This document shows, piece by piece, positions 8,868 through 16,978 of a stretch of 64,000 bases of DNA. The stretch comes from an uncultured Eubacteriales bacterium (GTDB lineage: Bacteria > Bacillota > Clostridia > Christensenellales > UBA1242). Position 1 is the stretch's first letter. The number at the start of each line of letters is the position of its first letter. A program made the translations under genes and the position numbers. The notes beneath the pieces were generated by a model that was not told the DNA's origin, searched no databases, and saw nothing but the letters and a program-made list of their open reading frames with translations. Location of the stretch: assembly GCA_949077035.1 (NCBI GenBank), contig CARUPR010000001.1:121682-185681 (forward strand). The letters are read 5' to 3'.

Positions 8868-8900
8868 AAAAAAAGAAGATAATAAAAACTATCTTCTTTT
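8867..8900 (-). terminator. Intrinsic terminator of dtd
   Basis: AAAAGAAGATA and TATCTTCTTTT form an 11-bp stem with an 8-base loop. The minus strand continues into a long T run, which is fused to the dispersed repeat. Confidence 0.85.
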
Positions 8901-8907
8901 AATCACA

Positions 8908-9354
8908 TCATATATTTTTACTATCAAGCATAATGGTCACCGGTCCGTCATTTAAAACTTCAATTTTCATATCCGCCCCAAAAACACCCATTTCAACCAT
9001 AATACCCTCTTGATTAAGACGGCTTTTCATGTTTTGATACATCTCATTAGCCACCTGAGGTTTTTCAGCTTCAAAGAAACTTGGTCTGTTGCCATGCGAA
9101 CAATCGGCATATAAGGTAAATTGACTTATAAGCAAAATTTTACCTGACACATCTTTGATAGAAAGGTTCATTTTGCCATTTTCATCTTCAAAAATACGTA
9201 ATTTTGAAATTTTTAAAGCAAGCTTATCAATATCTTCCTGCCTGTCACCTATGCCAACACCTAAAAATACCACCATTCCATTGTCAATTTCAGATATAAG
9301 CTTTCCGTCTACCTTTAAATTAGCACTTAATACCCTTTGAACAACCGCCCTCAT
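8908..9354 (-). CDS. dtd: D-aminoacyl-tRNA deacylase
   Basis: Hydrolyses D-amino acids (and glycine mischarged on tRNA-Ala) from tRNA, a cytoplasmic translation quality-control step. 148 residues, the normal size. Begins MRAVVQRV as the family does. The two family signatures are present: SQFTLYAD near residue 77 and NDGPVT near 136, whose Gly-cisPro pair enforces D selectivity. The gene stands alone, with a strong terminator eight bases after its stop. Confidence 0.95.
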   Translation of the reverse strand: MRAVVQRVLSANLKVDGKLISEIDNGMVVFLGVGIGDRQEDIDKLALKISKLRIFEDENGKMNLSIKDVSGKILLISQFTLYADCSHGNRPSFFEAEKPQVANEMYQNMKSRLNQEGIMVEMGVFGADMKIEVLNDGPVTIMLDSKNI

Positions 9355-9490
9355 TAATCACCTTTATATTCACATATGTTAAAATTTGCATAAAACCAAA
9401 AAAGTATTTTTTTTATTAATTATTACTAATAAATGCACAAATAAAAGCTTAATTAAATTTTTTGAAATATAAATCTTTCAAGCAAAAATA

Positions 9491-10462
9491 TTAATAATAT
9501 CTTTCTTCATCCCAATCAAATAAACGACCAACAAGAAAACCACAACTTCTCAACAATCTTACCATCTCATCATAACCTTTTCTGTCTACGCTTTTTGCTA
9601 AGAAATCGGCACCATGCAATTTTTTGATATCTTCTTTAGACAACTGAGATAAAAGTCTTTTTGCATCTTCTGAATATTCAACAATTTCTTTTTCAGTTTT
9701 AAATTTTGAAAGATATTCAACAAATGATTCTTTATTATCAACAGCATCAAAAAATTCTTTTACTTCATTGCTTTTAAATTTCTGAAAATCATTCTTTAAA
9801 AATCCAAAGAAATCACAGGCAATTTCTTGCATTTCTTCATCATTTTCAAGAATTTCATACCATAAACCGCAATATTTATTTAAATCTTTTAACCCTTCTT
9901 TATCACCATCCATATAAAGAAAGTCATCATAAAGCCCTAAATTATATTGACGATATCTGCAATCATCAGGATAAAGATTGTAAACCTCAACCCCCCCATT
10001 CTTCTTCTCAAAATGAATAACTTCTTGAGTAAGTTCAACATCTACATCATAATTTTCTTCTTCATCATCATTGTTGTTTTCATCATCATTATTGTCATTT
10101 TCATCATCATCTTCATCTTCGTCATCGTCTTCATCATCCCACTCTTCATAATCATAGTCGTCTTCTTCCAACAAATCATATTCCAAATTATTCTCTTCAG
10201 CAACCTGTCTAGTCACAATAGGGCGAGTTTCACCAACAATAGTGACGTCAATTCCATCACCTTCATTAAGATAAGACATAATCTTTTTCACATCTTCTTC
10301 TGCACTATACCAACTTAATTGTCTTTTACATTCTAATCCGTCTTCATCTTCATTTTCTTCAAAACGTTCTTCATAATTAGGAATGATAAGTTTTGCAAGT
10401 TTAACAAATTTTTCCTTATCATTTCCTCTATATTTTAAATCAAAATCTCCATACCAACCCAT
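9491..10462 (-). CDS. Hypothetical acidic protein, paralogue of the protein at 12130
   Basis: 323 residues, no signal peptide or membrane segment. The first 100 residues match the neighbour at 12130 closely: W-[YF]-G-[DE]-F near the start, then YRG-D-EKFVKLAKLIIP, then CKR-LSW, then MxYLN-G. Residues about 102-142 are a run of D, E and N that looks like slippage-prone low complexity. The C-terminal half is also partly shared (DDF-DGD, EMQ-IAC-F). Part of a leftward block with a leucine-rich repeat gene 19 bp upstream. Not a family I recognise; cytoplasmic location is inferred from composition. Confidence 0.8.
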   Translation of the reverse strand: MGWYGDFDLKYRGNDKEKFVKLAKLIIPNYEERFEENEDEDGLECKRQLSWYSAEEDVKKIMSYLNEGDGIDVTIVGETRPIVTRQVAEENNLEYDLLEEDDYDYEEWDDEDDDEDEDDDENDNNDDENNNDDEEENYDVDVELTQEVIHFEKKNGGVEVYNLYPDDCRYRQYNLGLYDDFLYMDGDKEGLKDLNKYCGLWYEILENDEEMQEIACDFFGFLKNDFQKFKSNEVKEFFDAVDNKESFVEYLSKFKTEKEIVEYSEDAKRLLSQLSKEDIKKLHGADFLAKSVDRKGYDEMVRLLRSCGFLVGRLFDWDEERYY

Positions 10463-10481
10463 TTTACACCTCTTTTATTTT

Positions 10482-11153
10482 TTATATTTCCAATTCTTCA
10501 GCATTATCTTTGCCAAATGATTTAGCAAATTCGACTATTTCTTCATAAGTTTCATCTTTTGAATGTTGATAAGCTTCAGAAAGATTAGGTTTATATTCAA
10601 TACTGCCTTCCACTTCAACATCTTTAGGCAAACTTTGTGAAAAAACTATATTATTTTTCCCAACAGGCTTATAAACATATTTAAAGTTGCAATGCAAAAA
10701 TGCATTTTTTTCAATATCACTGATATTTTGTGGCAATACAATTTCTTCTAAATTGCTGCATCCGCAAAAAGCACACATTCCTATCGATTTGACACCAGCT
10801 GGCACAACCACCTTTTTCAATGACTTACAAGCAAAAAGCAACCCTCTTTCAACACTTGTCAAATTTTTTGGAAGATTGATTGATTTTAATTTGCGACAAT
10901 CCCAAAACTCCAAACCGCTTAAACTTTCCAAATTTTCAGGAAGTTTAACCTTTTCAAGAGACCAACAATGCATAAATGCACCTGCTTCAATCGCTTTAAT
11001 GCTATCTGGGATTTCTATTTCTTTTATATCGGCACTCTCAAAAGCTCCTTCCCCAATTACGCTAACATTTGTCCAAAATCTTTTTGGATTATTTCCCAAA
11101 AGTTTTAAGTCCAATTTATTGACATTAGTCAATCTACCTTCAACTTTTTTCAT
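10482..11153 (-). CDS. BspA-type leucine-rich repeat protein
   Basis: 223 residues. Residues about 30-170 hold six or so LRR_5/BspA repeats of about 23 residues, of the pattern IP..I..I...AF..C..L..I.LP (for example GAFMHCWSLEKVKLPENL and CAFCGCSNLEEIVLPQNI). Such repeats bind proteins. Unlike many BspA proteins it has no signal peptide, so it is probably intracellular. Its 3' end is 19 bp from the start of the acidic protein gene, so the two are likely one transcription unit. No specific partner can be named. Confidence 0.85.
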   Translation of the reverse strand: MKKVEGRLTNVNKLDLKLLGNNPKRFWTNVSVIGEGAFESADIKEIEIPDSIKAIEAGAFMHCWSLEKVKLPENLESLSGLEFWDCRKLKSINLPKNLTSVERGLLFACKSLKKVVVPAGVKSIGMCAFCGCSNLEEIVLPQNISDIEKNAFLHCNFKYVYKPVGKNNIVFSQSLPKDVEVEGSIEYKPNLSEAYQHSKDETYEEIVEFAKSFGKDNAEELEI

Positions 11154-11215
11154 TTCAACTCCTTATATTTTTACTCTATATAAATTATAACTATAAAATG
11201 AAATTTTGTCAATAC

Positions 11216-11244
11216 AAAAAAACAACCTTTAAAGATTGTTTTTT
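11216..11244 (-). terminator. Intrinsic terminator of the SHOCT-tailed membrane protein gene
   Basis: On the minus strand AACAATCTTTAAAGGTTGTT forms a hairpin followed by a T run. It lies seven bases after the stop at 11251. Confidence 0.8.
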
Positions 11245-11250
11245 AATTTA

Positions 11251-11925
11251 CTATTTATATAACTTTGAAATTAAAGCTGCTTTCATTATATTGAAATCAT
11301 CTTCATTTATAAGACCAGCCATTTTCATATCATTTAATTTTGCCAGTTCTTTCTCAAGTGAAAGACTGCTGCCAGCAACTTTTCTTTTATCTTCTTCATA
11401 AACAATATTTGAATAAACTACCTGCTCGCTTTCATATTGATTGTCAATTATTTCTTGTTTATTGCCGTTTTTTCTATATTTTTCATTTGAAAAATCATAG
11501 ATAGCAAGAATTATTGAAACAATCAATCCGATAAAGCAAACTCCCCATTCAATAATGGCTTCCCCATTTCCATTCATCAACAAGAATAAATAAATTATAG
11601 AGAAGGCGACAATATATAAAATTTCAATGATATTTAAACAAATTGAAATTACAAAAAGCTCTTTTCTTCTTTCAAATTTTTTTGAAGGCGCTCTTGAAGA
11701 TGCAATTGAAATGCTGTTTACAATTATTGCCCCAAGTAAAATCAAAAAGTTTATACAAATTAAACAAAAATATGCAATTTGAAGTCCTGTTGGATTTACT
11801 CCAGCTTTATCCAATTCTCTAAAGCCAACTCCAAAAACAATGCAGGTCAATAAATTTATCAATAATCCAAACATATTGGTCACCACACCAATAGTATAAG
11901 CAGTCAATGATAATGGTCTTTTCAT
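11251..11925 (-). CDS. Four-helix membrane protein with C-terminal SHOCT-like domain
   Basis: 224 residues. Four hydrophobic segments lie at about 8-33, 45-70, 90-120 and 123-145. A polar linker follows, then a C-terminal helix pair LEKELAKLNDMKMAGLIN and EDDFNIMKAALISK that fits the SHOCT pattern (short, often oligomerising domain). The frame is open to a GTG at 11931, but that codon overlaps the AAGGAG; the ATG at 11925 has AAGGAG at five bases and is preferred. Function unknown. It ends with its own terminator and is transcribed separately from the LRR gene. Confidence 0.82.
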   Translation of the reverse strand: MKRPLSLTAYTIGVVTNMFGLLINLLTCIVFGVGFRELDKAGVNPTGLQIAYFCLICINFLILLGAIIVNSISIASSRAPSKKFERRKELFVISICLNIIEILYIVAFSIIYLFLLMNGNGEAIIEWGVCFIGLIVSIILAIYDFSNEKYRKNGNKQEIIDNQYESEQVVYSNIVYEEDKRKVAGSSLSLEKELAKLNDMKMAGLINEDDFNIMKAALISKLYK

Positions 11926-12096
11926 AATCACTCCTTTTTAAAAGATTAGCATATATATTCAATCAAAGTCAAGAATTTTTACAAAATAAATCAAGAATTT
12001 TACAAATCAGAAAAGATATTCTTTATATCCTAAACTTTGTTTTAGTAGATAGTATTATTGTCGATTATTAAAAACTTTTTCTATCTTATATGCGTG

Positions 12097-12124
12097 CAAA
12101 AAAAGCACTATAAAGTGCCTTTTA
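12097..12124 (-). terminator. Intrinsic terminator of the gene at 12130
   Basis: On the minus strand GGCACT-TTAT-AGTGCT is followed by seven T. Confidence 0.8.
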
Positions 12125-12129
12125 AAAGA

Positions 12130-12837
12130 TTACATTTCATTTTCATTAATTTCATTTTGCCTAACATCTAAACCCAAATATTCCAAGAAAGTATCAATAT
12201 TTTCTGCAGAATCTAAGAATTTGCGAACTTCAATTTGATTTATTTTTCCCATTTGATTTTTGATTTCAGTTAAAAACTTGCAAGCAATTCTTTGCATATC
12301 TTTATCGTTTTCAACCACTGTCTTTACAAGATTGATATAATTATTAAAATTTTCAATTTCACCACCATCAAAATCATAAAAATCATCTAATTTCCCCAAA
12401 TTATAAACTATATTTCTTTGTTTATCGGGAAACTCACAAGAAATAGAAGGTTGATTTTTATTTTCAGCATTGCCGATAATAACAACCTCTTCTAGTAGCT
12501 CAACATTTATTTCATCATCATTGGTTTCTTCTTCATAATATTCATCTAACAATTCGTATTCAAGACCTTTTTCATCAGCCATTTTTTTTGAAATTATAGG
12601 AGATGTTTTACCGCGAATTTTCATGATTAATTTTTCGCCTTTATTAAGATACCTCATAATTTCTGTTGTATCTCGATTTGCAGTAAACCAAGATAAATTT
12701 CTTTTACAACTTAAAGTATTCCCGCCGTTGACAACAAATCTTTCTGTATATTTTGGTATGATAAGTTTTGCTAGTTTTACAAATTTTTCATCGTCCCTTC
12801 CTCTATATTCCAAAAAAAATTCACCAAACCAACTCAT
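12130..12837 (-). CDS. Hypothetical protein, paralogue of the protein at 9491
   Basis: 235 residues, soluble, no recognised domain. The N-terminal half aligns with the protein at 9491: MSWFGEFFLEYRGRDDEKF against MGWYGDFDLKYRGNDKEKF, then KLAKLIIP, CKRNLSWF and IMRYLNKGE. It lacks the long D/E/N run and the C-terminal extension of its paralogue. It has its own terminator. The pair flanks the LRR and SHOCT genes, so the block probably arose by local duplication. Function unknown. Confidence 0.8.
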   Translation of the reverse strand: MSWFGEFFLEYRGRDDEKFVKLAKLIIPKYTERFVVNGGNTLSCKRNLSWFTANRDTTEIMRYLNKGEKLIMKIRGKTSPIISKKMADEKGLEYELLDEYYEEETNDDEINVELLEEVVIIGNAENKNQPSISCEFPDKQRNIVYNLGKLDDFYDFDGGEIENFNNYINLVKTVVENDKDMQRIACKFLTEIKNQMGKINQIEVRKFLDSAENIDTFLEYLGLDVRQNEINENEM

Positions 12838-13009
12838 AACATACCCCTCAATATATTATTTATAATTATAAATATTGTAATATAAAAAAATTATATTGTC
12901 AAATAAATCATAATACTATATTTTTCTGTAACAAAATAGCATCAATTTGCAATCTTATCAAAAATAAATTTTTATATGATTAAAATTTATCAGAATAAAA
13001 CTAATTTCA
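12838..13009. other. AT-rich intergenic region upstream of the gene at 12130
   Basis: No gene or repeat could be supported. It presumably holds the promoter of the gene at 12130, but no clear -35/-10 pair was found. Confidence 0.3.
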
Positions 13010-13325
13010 GTCCCTGTCTGTAACTTATGAAAACTTACATTGTTCCTTCCAATTTCAAATCCCTGAAAGCTCTCTCTTTGCTATATTTCCTTGTTGTTTT
13101 CATCTATCATGCCTTCTTTTTCATTGTTTATTTTTCAATCCTATTTTGCTTCATAAAGAAATCACTCACCTTATTTTCTTATTTCATGCCACTGAAAGCT
13201 CTTAAATTATTCCCGTCAGTCACTAAAGAAAGCGTTCGTATTTGGTAAAGAAATTTCTCGATGCACCTGCCTATTGCCTATCTAAAGAAAGCTCTCAATT
13301 ATTCACATCAATCTTCAGTCACAAA
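13010..13325 (+). repeat. Strongly decayed repeat array downstream of rplQ
   Basis: The words GAAAGCTCT (three times) or GAAATCACTC, TTCCTTCC or CCTGCC, and TAAAGAAAG recur at about 35-50 bp spacing. For example CACCTGCCTATTGCCTATC and CTAAAGAAAGCTCTC are near 13265-13295. Layout and orientation match the dispersed repeat at 2106 and 8821, with the A-rich end facing the rplQ terminator. A 73-codon open frame at 13027 is made only of this repeat material and is not called a gene. Confidence 0.5.
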
Positions 13326-13326
13326 A

Positions 13327-13359
13327 GAAAAAAACACCCAAGAATCTGAGTGTTTTTTT
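13327..13359 (-). terminator. Terminator of the ribosomal protein cluster
   Basis: AAAAACAC and GTGTTTTT form the stem around a loop with CAAGAATCTG. The minus strand ends in a long T run, 53 bases beyond the rplQ stop. Confidence 0.8.
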
Positions 13360-13411
13360 AATTATTCAATTTAAAGACTTAAAATCTCATAAAACATAAA
13401 GTTTTAGTCAA

Positions 13412-13921
13412 TTATATCAATTCAACGATTGCCATTTCAGCACTATCGCCTTTGCGAGCACCAAGTTTAACAATTCTTGTATATCCGCCGCCCTGTCCAA
13501 CTTCCTTAATACGAGTAGCATACTTAGGAGCATAAAGGTTGAAGATTTTTTCAAGAAGAGGATGCTTAATATCCTTTGTTCTTGCAGTGAAAGCTTCGAT
13601 GCTTTCTTTATCTTTTCTTTGCTCTTGTCTATCCATAAGGTAAGCCATCATAGCTCTGCGAGCAGCAAGTTTTTTAGGACCATCATTAGTAACAGTTGTT
13701 TTTACTTTGATACCCTTTTCATCTTTAATTTCTTTTTCAACTTTTACGATATCTTCATAAGAGTTGATTGCAAGAGTTAAGATTTTTTCTGCTTGACTTC
13801 TTACTGACTTAGCACGAGCTACAGTTGTCTCTATTTTTCCAAACCAAAGAAGGTCAGAAACAAGACCTCTAAGCATAGAGTCTTTTTCCTTACTTGGTCT
13901 GCCGAGTTTTGCATTAGCCAT
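13412..13921 (-). CDS. rplQ: Large ribosomal subunit protein L17
   Basis: L17 of the 50S subunit. 169 residues, against about 120 for typical bacterial L17. The N terminus (KLGRPSKEKDSMLRGLVSDL) and the C terminus (GGGYTRIVKLGARKGDSAEMA) are standard. The extra 45 or so residues lie in the middle, from about 55 to 110, and are rich in Lys and Glu. Last gene of the ribosomal cluster, 20 bp after rpoA. The identity is certain; the insertion is the only oddity. Confidence 0.96.
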   Translation of the reverse strand: MANAKLGRPSKEKDSMLRGLVSDLLWFGKIETTVARAKSVRSQAEKILTLAINSYEDIVKVEKEIKDEKGIKVKTTVTNDGPKKLAARRAMMAYLMDRQEQRKDKESIEAFTARTKDIKHPLLEKIFNLYAPKYATRIKEVGQGGGYTRIVKLGARKGDSAEMAIVELI

Positions 13922-13941
13922 TGTTTTTCTCCTTTATTAGT

Positions 13942-14892
13942 TTAGTCTTCGTCCTTACGAAGTGAAAGTCCATAACTTTCAAGTTTAGCAATAACCTCAT
14001 CAATAGACTTGATACCAAGGTTTTTCACCTTAAGCATATCGCCTCTTGTTTTCTTAGTGAGGTCTTCTACATTGTTGATGCCTGCTCTCTTTAAGCAGTT
14101 GTATGAACGAACAGAAAGATCCATTTCTTCGATTGGAAGTTCCATAAGTTTAACTTGTTTATCTTCTTCACGAGAAACTAAAATATCTGAATTTGCAATA
14201 GTTGCACAAAGTTCAACGAAAAGATTGATATGTTCCATAACAATCTTACCTGCAAGAGAAACAATTTCTCTAGCTGGAGTTGTTCCATTAGTTTCAACCT
14301 CAAGTGTAAGCTTGTCAAAATTAACACTTTGACCTACACGAGTGCTTTCAACATTGAAATTAACTCTTTTCACAGGTGAGAAAAGTGAGTCCATAGCGAT
14401 ATAATCGATATTGTCAAACTTTTCTTTATTTTCATTGTTTGGGATATAGCCTCTTCCGTTGCCAATCATGATATCCATATCAAGCACTGCACCTTCATCC
14501 ATTGTGCAAATATGCAAGTCTGGATTTAAGATATCAACATCAGAGTTTGCTTCAAAATCTTTTGCAGAAACTTCGCCTGCTCCAGTTTTTCTAAGATGAA
14601 GATATGTTATATAATCACGACTTTGGTCTTTGCATTTTACTGCAAGACTTTTGAGATTAAGTATAATGTCAACTACATCTTCAGTAACTCCTCTGATGGT
14701 AGAAAACTCATGACTTACCCCTGCTATGCGAACAGCAATTGGGGCTGAGCCTGGCAAAGCTGAGAGAAGAGTTCTTCTCATGGCATTACCAAGAGTGATA
14801 CCATAACCTTTTTCAAGTGGTTCAACAACAAATCTAGCAAAAGAGCCGTTGTCAGTTTCTTCACAAGTAATTCTAGGTCTTTCCATTTCCAT
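13942..14892 (-). CDS. rpoA: RNA polymerase subunit alpha
   Basis: Scaffold subunit that dimerises and nucleates RNA polymerase assembly. 316 residues, normal length. The N-terminal domain has RFVVEPLEKGYGITLGNAMR and RRTLLSALPGSA; the C-terminal DNA/activator-binding domain has LDLSVRSYNCLKRAGINNVE-type sequence and ends in SLRKDED. GGGAGG lies upstream of two closely spaced ATG codons (MEMERP); the first is used here. It sits between rpsD and rplQ as in the classical alpha operon. Confidence 0.97.
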   Translation of the reverse strand: MEMERPRITCEETDNGSFARFVVEPLEKGYGITLGNAMRRTLLSALPGSAPIAVRIAGVSHEFSTIRGVTEDVVDIILNLKSLAVKCKDQSRDYITYLHLRKTGAGEVSAKDFEANSDVDILNPDLHICTMDEGAVLDMDIMIGNGRGYIPNNENKEKFDNIDYIAMDSLFSPVKRVNFNVESTRVGQSVNFDKLTLEVETNGTTPAREIVSLAGKIVMEHINLFVELCATIANSDILVSREEDKQVKLMELPIEEMDLSVRSYNCLKRAGINNVEDLTKKTRGDMLKVKNLGIKSIDEVIAKLESYGLSLRKDED

Positions 14893-14910
14893 ATAAATAT
14901 ACCTCCCTTA

Positions 14911-15537
14911 TTATCTCGAGTATAATTCGACAATAAGTTGTTCTTTGATGTCTGCATCGACATCTTCCCTGCTAGGAAGTGCTACGATTTTCCCAGAGAA
15001 AGTGTTTGTATCAAATTCCACCCACTTAGGCATAACAACTTTGCTACCTCTAAGGGATTTAAACATTTCATTGTTTTGTTTGTTTTCTTTAATAGCGATT
15101 TGGTCACCAGCTCTTACTGAATAAGAAGCGATGTTTACCCTTTTGCCATTAACAGTGATAAGACCGTGGTTTACAATCTGACGAGCTTGCTTACGGCTTG
15201 CTCCAATTCCCATTCTGTAAACAACATTGTCAAGACGTCTTTCAATTAAAGAAAGCATATTTTCACCGGTAACACCTTGCATTTTGTTTGCTTTGTCATA
15301 ATATTCTCTAAATTGTCTTTCGAGAACACCATACATTCTTTTAACTTTTTGTTTTTCTCTAAGTTGAGTGCCGTATTCTGAGAAAGCTACTCTGCGTTTT
15401 GAGTTGCCATGTTGTCCAGGGATAACAGGGCGTCTTTCCATTGCACATTTCTTAGTAGTGCATCTTTCGCCTTTAAGGAAGAGTTTGCAACCTTCTCTTC
15501 TACATTGACGGCAATCAGGTTCAATAGTTCTTGCCAT
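14911..15537 (-). CDS. rpsD: Small ribosomal subunit protein S4, zinc-binding form
   Basis: Primary 16S rRNA-binding protein of the 30S body and, in many bacteria, a translational repressor of its operon. 208 residues. The N terminus carries Cys9, Cys12, Cys26 and Cys31, the four-cysteine zinc site of C+ S4 proteins. The S4 RNA-binding motif RLDNVVYRMGIGASRKQARQ is near residue 98. It is embedded between rpsK and rpoA, the usual alpha-operon order. Confidence 0.97.
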   Translation of the reverse strand: MARTIEPDCRQCRREGCKLFLKGERCTTKKCAMERRPVIPGQHGNSKRRVAFSEYGTQLREKQKVKRMYGVLERQFREYYDKANKMQGVTGENMLSLIERRLDNVVYRMGIGASRKQARQIVNHGLITVNGKRVNIASYSVRAGDQIAIKENKQNNEMFKSLRGSKVVMPKWVEFDTNTFSGKIVALPSREDVDADIKEQLIVELYSR

Positions 15538-15549
15538 TTTACTCTCCTT

Positions 15550-15951
15550 TTATATTCTTCTTGTTTTAGGAGGTCTGCAACCGTTATGAGCGATTGGAGA
15601 AACATCCTTAATCATGGTTACATTAAGTTCGCAGTTTTGAAGTGAACGGATAGCAAGTTCTCTACCGCTTCCTGGTCCTTTAACAAAAACTTCAACAGTT
15701 TTGATACCATGTTCTTTAGCGACTTTTGCAGCGTCTTCAACGCAAGATTGAGCAGCAAATGGTGTGCTTTTCTTAGAGCCTTTAAGTCCGAGTTTACCAG
15801 ATGAGCACCAAGAAAGAACATTGCCATCACAATCAGAAAAACTTACAATCGTATTGTTGAAAGAAGTTTTGATATGCACTTGTCCAGCAGAAATATTTTT
15901 GCTGATTCTTTTTTTAGTTGTTTTCTTATTAGAAGTTTGTTTAGTTGCCAT
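15550..15951 (-). CDS. rpsK: Small ribosomal subunit protein S11
   Basis: S11 of the 30S platform. 133 residues. Recognisable GQVHIKTSFNNTIVSFSD, KSTPFAAQ, VEVFVKGPGSGRE and the basic C terminus NGCRPPKTRRI. It lies nine bases after rpsM. Confidence 0.97.
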   Translation of the reverse strand: MATKQTSNKKTTKKRISKNISAGQVHIKTSFNNTIVSFSDCDGNVLSWCSSGKLGLKGSKKSTPFAAQSCVEDAAKVAKEHGIKTVEVFVKGPGSGRELAIRSLQNCELNVTMIKDVSPIAHNGCRPPKTRRI

Positions 15952-15959
15952 TATTCCTC

Positions 15960-16337
15960 CTACTTACCTTTCTTAGAGCTTCCAGCAACAACTCTCTTAG
16001 GTCCTTTTCTTGTTCTTGCATTATTTTTAGTGCTTTGACCTCTTACTGGGAGTCCTTTGCGGTGACGAACACCACGATAGCAGCCTATTTCAATAAGCTT
16101 TTTGATGTCCATATCGACTTTTTTGCGAAGTTCACCTTCAACAAGAAGGTTATGTTCGATATAATTACGAAGTTTTGCGATTTGGTCGTCTGTAAGGTCT
16201 TTTACGCGAATATCCGCACTAACCCCAGTTTCTTCGCAGATTTTGTTGGAAGTTACCCTTCCTATTCCATAAATATAGGTAAGACCAAGCTCTAATCTCT
16301 TTTCTCTAGGCAGGTCTACACCAGCAATTCTTGCCAT
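15960..16337 (-). CDS. rpsM: Small ribosomal subunit protein S13
   Basis: S13 of the 30S head, contacting the large subunit and the P-site tRNA. 125 residues. MARIAGVDLPREKRLELGLT and GVRHRKGLPVRGQ, TKNNARTRKGP are the family signatures, with a basic tail ending SSKKGK. Confidence 0.97.
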   Translation of the reverse strand: MARIAGVDLPREKRLELGLTYIYGIGRVTSNKICEETGVSADIRVKDLTDDQIAKLRNYIEHNLLVEGELRKKVDMDIKKLIEIGCYRGVRHRKGLPVRGQSTKNNARTRKGPKRVVAGSSKKGK

Positions 16338-16361
16338 TTATTTATCCTCCATTTTTTAATT

Positions 16362-16478
16362 TTAGCCCTGAACTTGTTTGTGTTTAGCACTCTTAGAACA
16401 GATGACCATAACTTTGCCATCTCTTTTAATAACTCTACACTTGTCACAAATAGGCTTAACAGATGCTCTGACTTTCAT
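16362..16478 (-). CDS. rpmJ: Large ribosomal subunit protein L36
   Basis: 38 residues, beginning MKVRASVKPICDKCR and ending in HKQVQG. Cys11, Cys14, Cys27 and His33 form the zinc ribbon of the C+ form. A GGAG box lies upstream. Its place between infA and rpsM is the standard one. The usual C-terminal HKQRQG is here HKQVQG. Confidence 0.96.
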   Translation of the reverse strand: MKVRASVKPICDKCRVIKRDGKVMVICSKSAKHKQVQG

Positions 16479-16493
16479 AAAAATTTCTCCTTT

Positions 16494-16715
16494 TTAGCCC
16501 TTATCTCTCCAAGTAATTCTGCCCTTAGTCAAATCATAAGGACTCATTTCAACTTTTACTTTATCCCCTTCCAAAACCTTAATATAGTTTTTTCTAAGTT
16601 TTCCTGAAAGGTAGGTAATGATTTCGTGTCCGTTGGCCAGACGAACTCTGAACGTTGTATTTGGAAGCACTTCTTCAACTACTCCCTCAAATTCAATAAC
16701 ATCTTCCTTAGACAT
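16494..16715 (-). CDS. infA: Translation initiation factor IF-1
   Basis: OB-fold factor that binds the ribosomal A site during initiation. 73 residues from the ATG at 16715, which has AAGGAG at five bases; the GTG two codons upstream overlaps that box and is rejected. FEGVVEEVLPNTTFRVRLAN and GDKVKVEMSPYDLTKGRI are diagnostic. The start overlaps the end of the upstream KOW gene by eight bases, which suggests translational coupling. Confidence 0.96.
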   Translation of the reverse strand: MSKEDVIEFEGVVEEVLPNTTFRVRLANGHEIITYLSGKLRKNYIKVLEGDKVKVEMSPYDLTKGRITWRDKG

Positions 16716-16971
16716 GCTCACTCCTTATTTTCGATAAAAATTTTCTAATTCTAGCATTAGTCCTCTCATTCGGATTAGTGACCTCATCCTCAGTCAAAGA
16801 CTGTAAGTCAAATTGCTTTAAATGTTTAAAGCTTTTACGTTTTGGCTTATTAAACTTAAGCCTTTTCCCATCAGATAAATAAGCATATTTATCATCAAGG
16901 GCGACCACAACGAATAGTCCGCCTTTCTCTTTTCCGGCAGTTGCCATCACAACATTTCCAACATCTATCAT
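16708..16971 (-). CDS. KOW-domain RNA-binding protein (L14e-like)
   Basis: 87 residues from the ATG at 16971, preceded by AGGTG. The frame extends upstream into map, but that part is not like the family. The N terminus VGNVVMATAGKEKGGLFVVV is a KOW motif; the rest is basic. Small KOW proteins in this position, between map and infA, are common in Clostridia and are annotated as L14e-like. The role is thought to be ribosome-associated RNA binding, by context only. Confidence 0.85.
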   Translation of the reverse strand: MIDVGNVVMATAGKEKGGLFVVVALDDKYAYLSDGKRLKFNKPKRKSFKHLKQFDLQSLTEDEVTNPNERTNARIRKFLSKIRSEHV

Positions 16972-16978
16972 TTCACAC

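Noticed and set aside
9947..10318. Rightward Ile/Phe-rich open frame
   Set aside because: Antisense of the D/E/N run in the acidic protein gene; no ribosome binding site.
13027..13248. Rightward 73-codon open frame coding a hydrophobic peptide
   Set aside because: It lies wholly within decayed repeat DNA, has no ribosome binding site, and its hydrophobicity follows from T-rich sequence.
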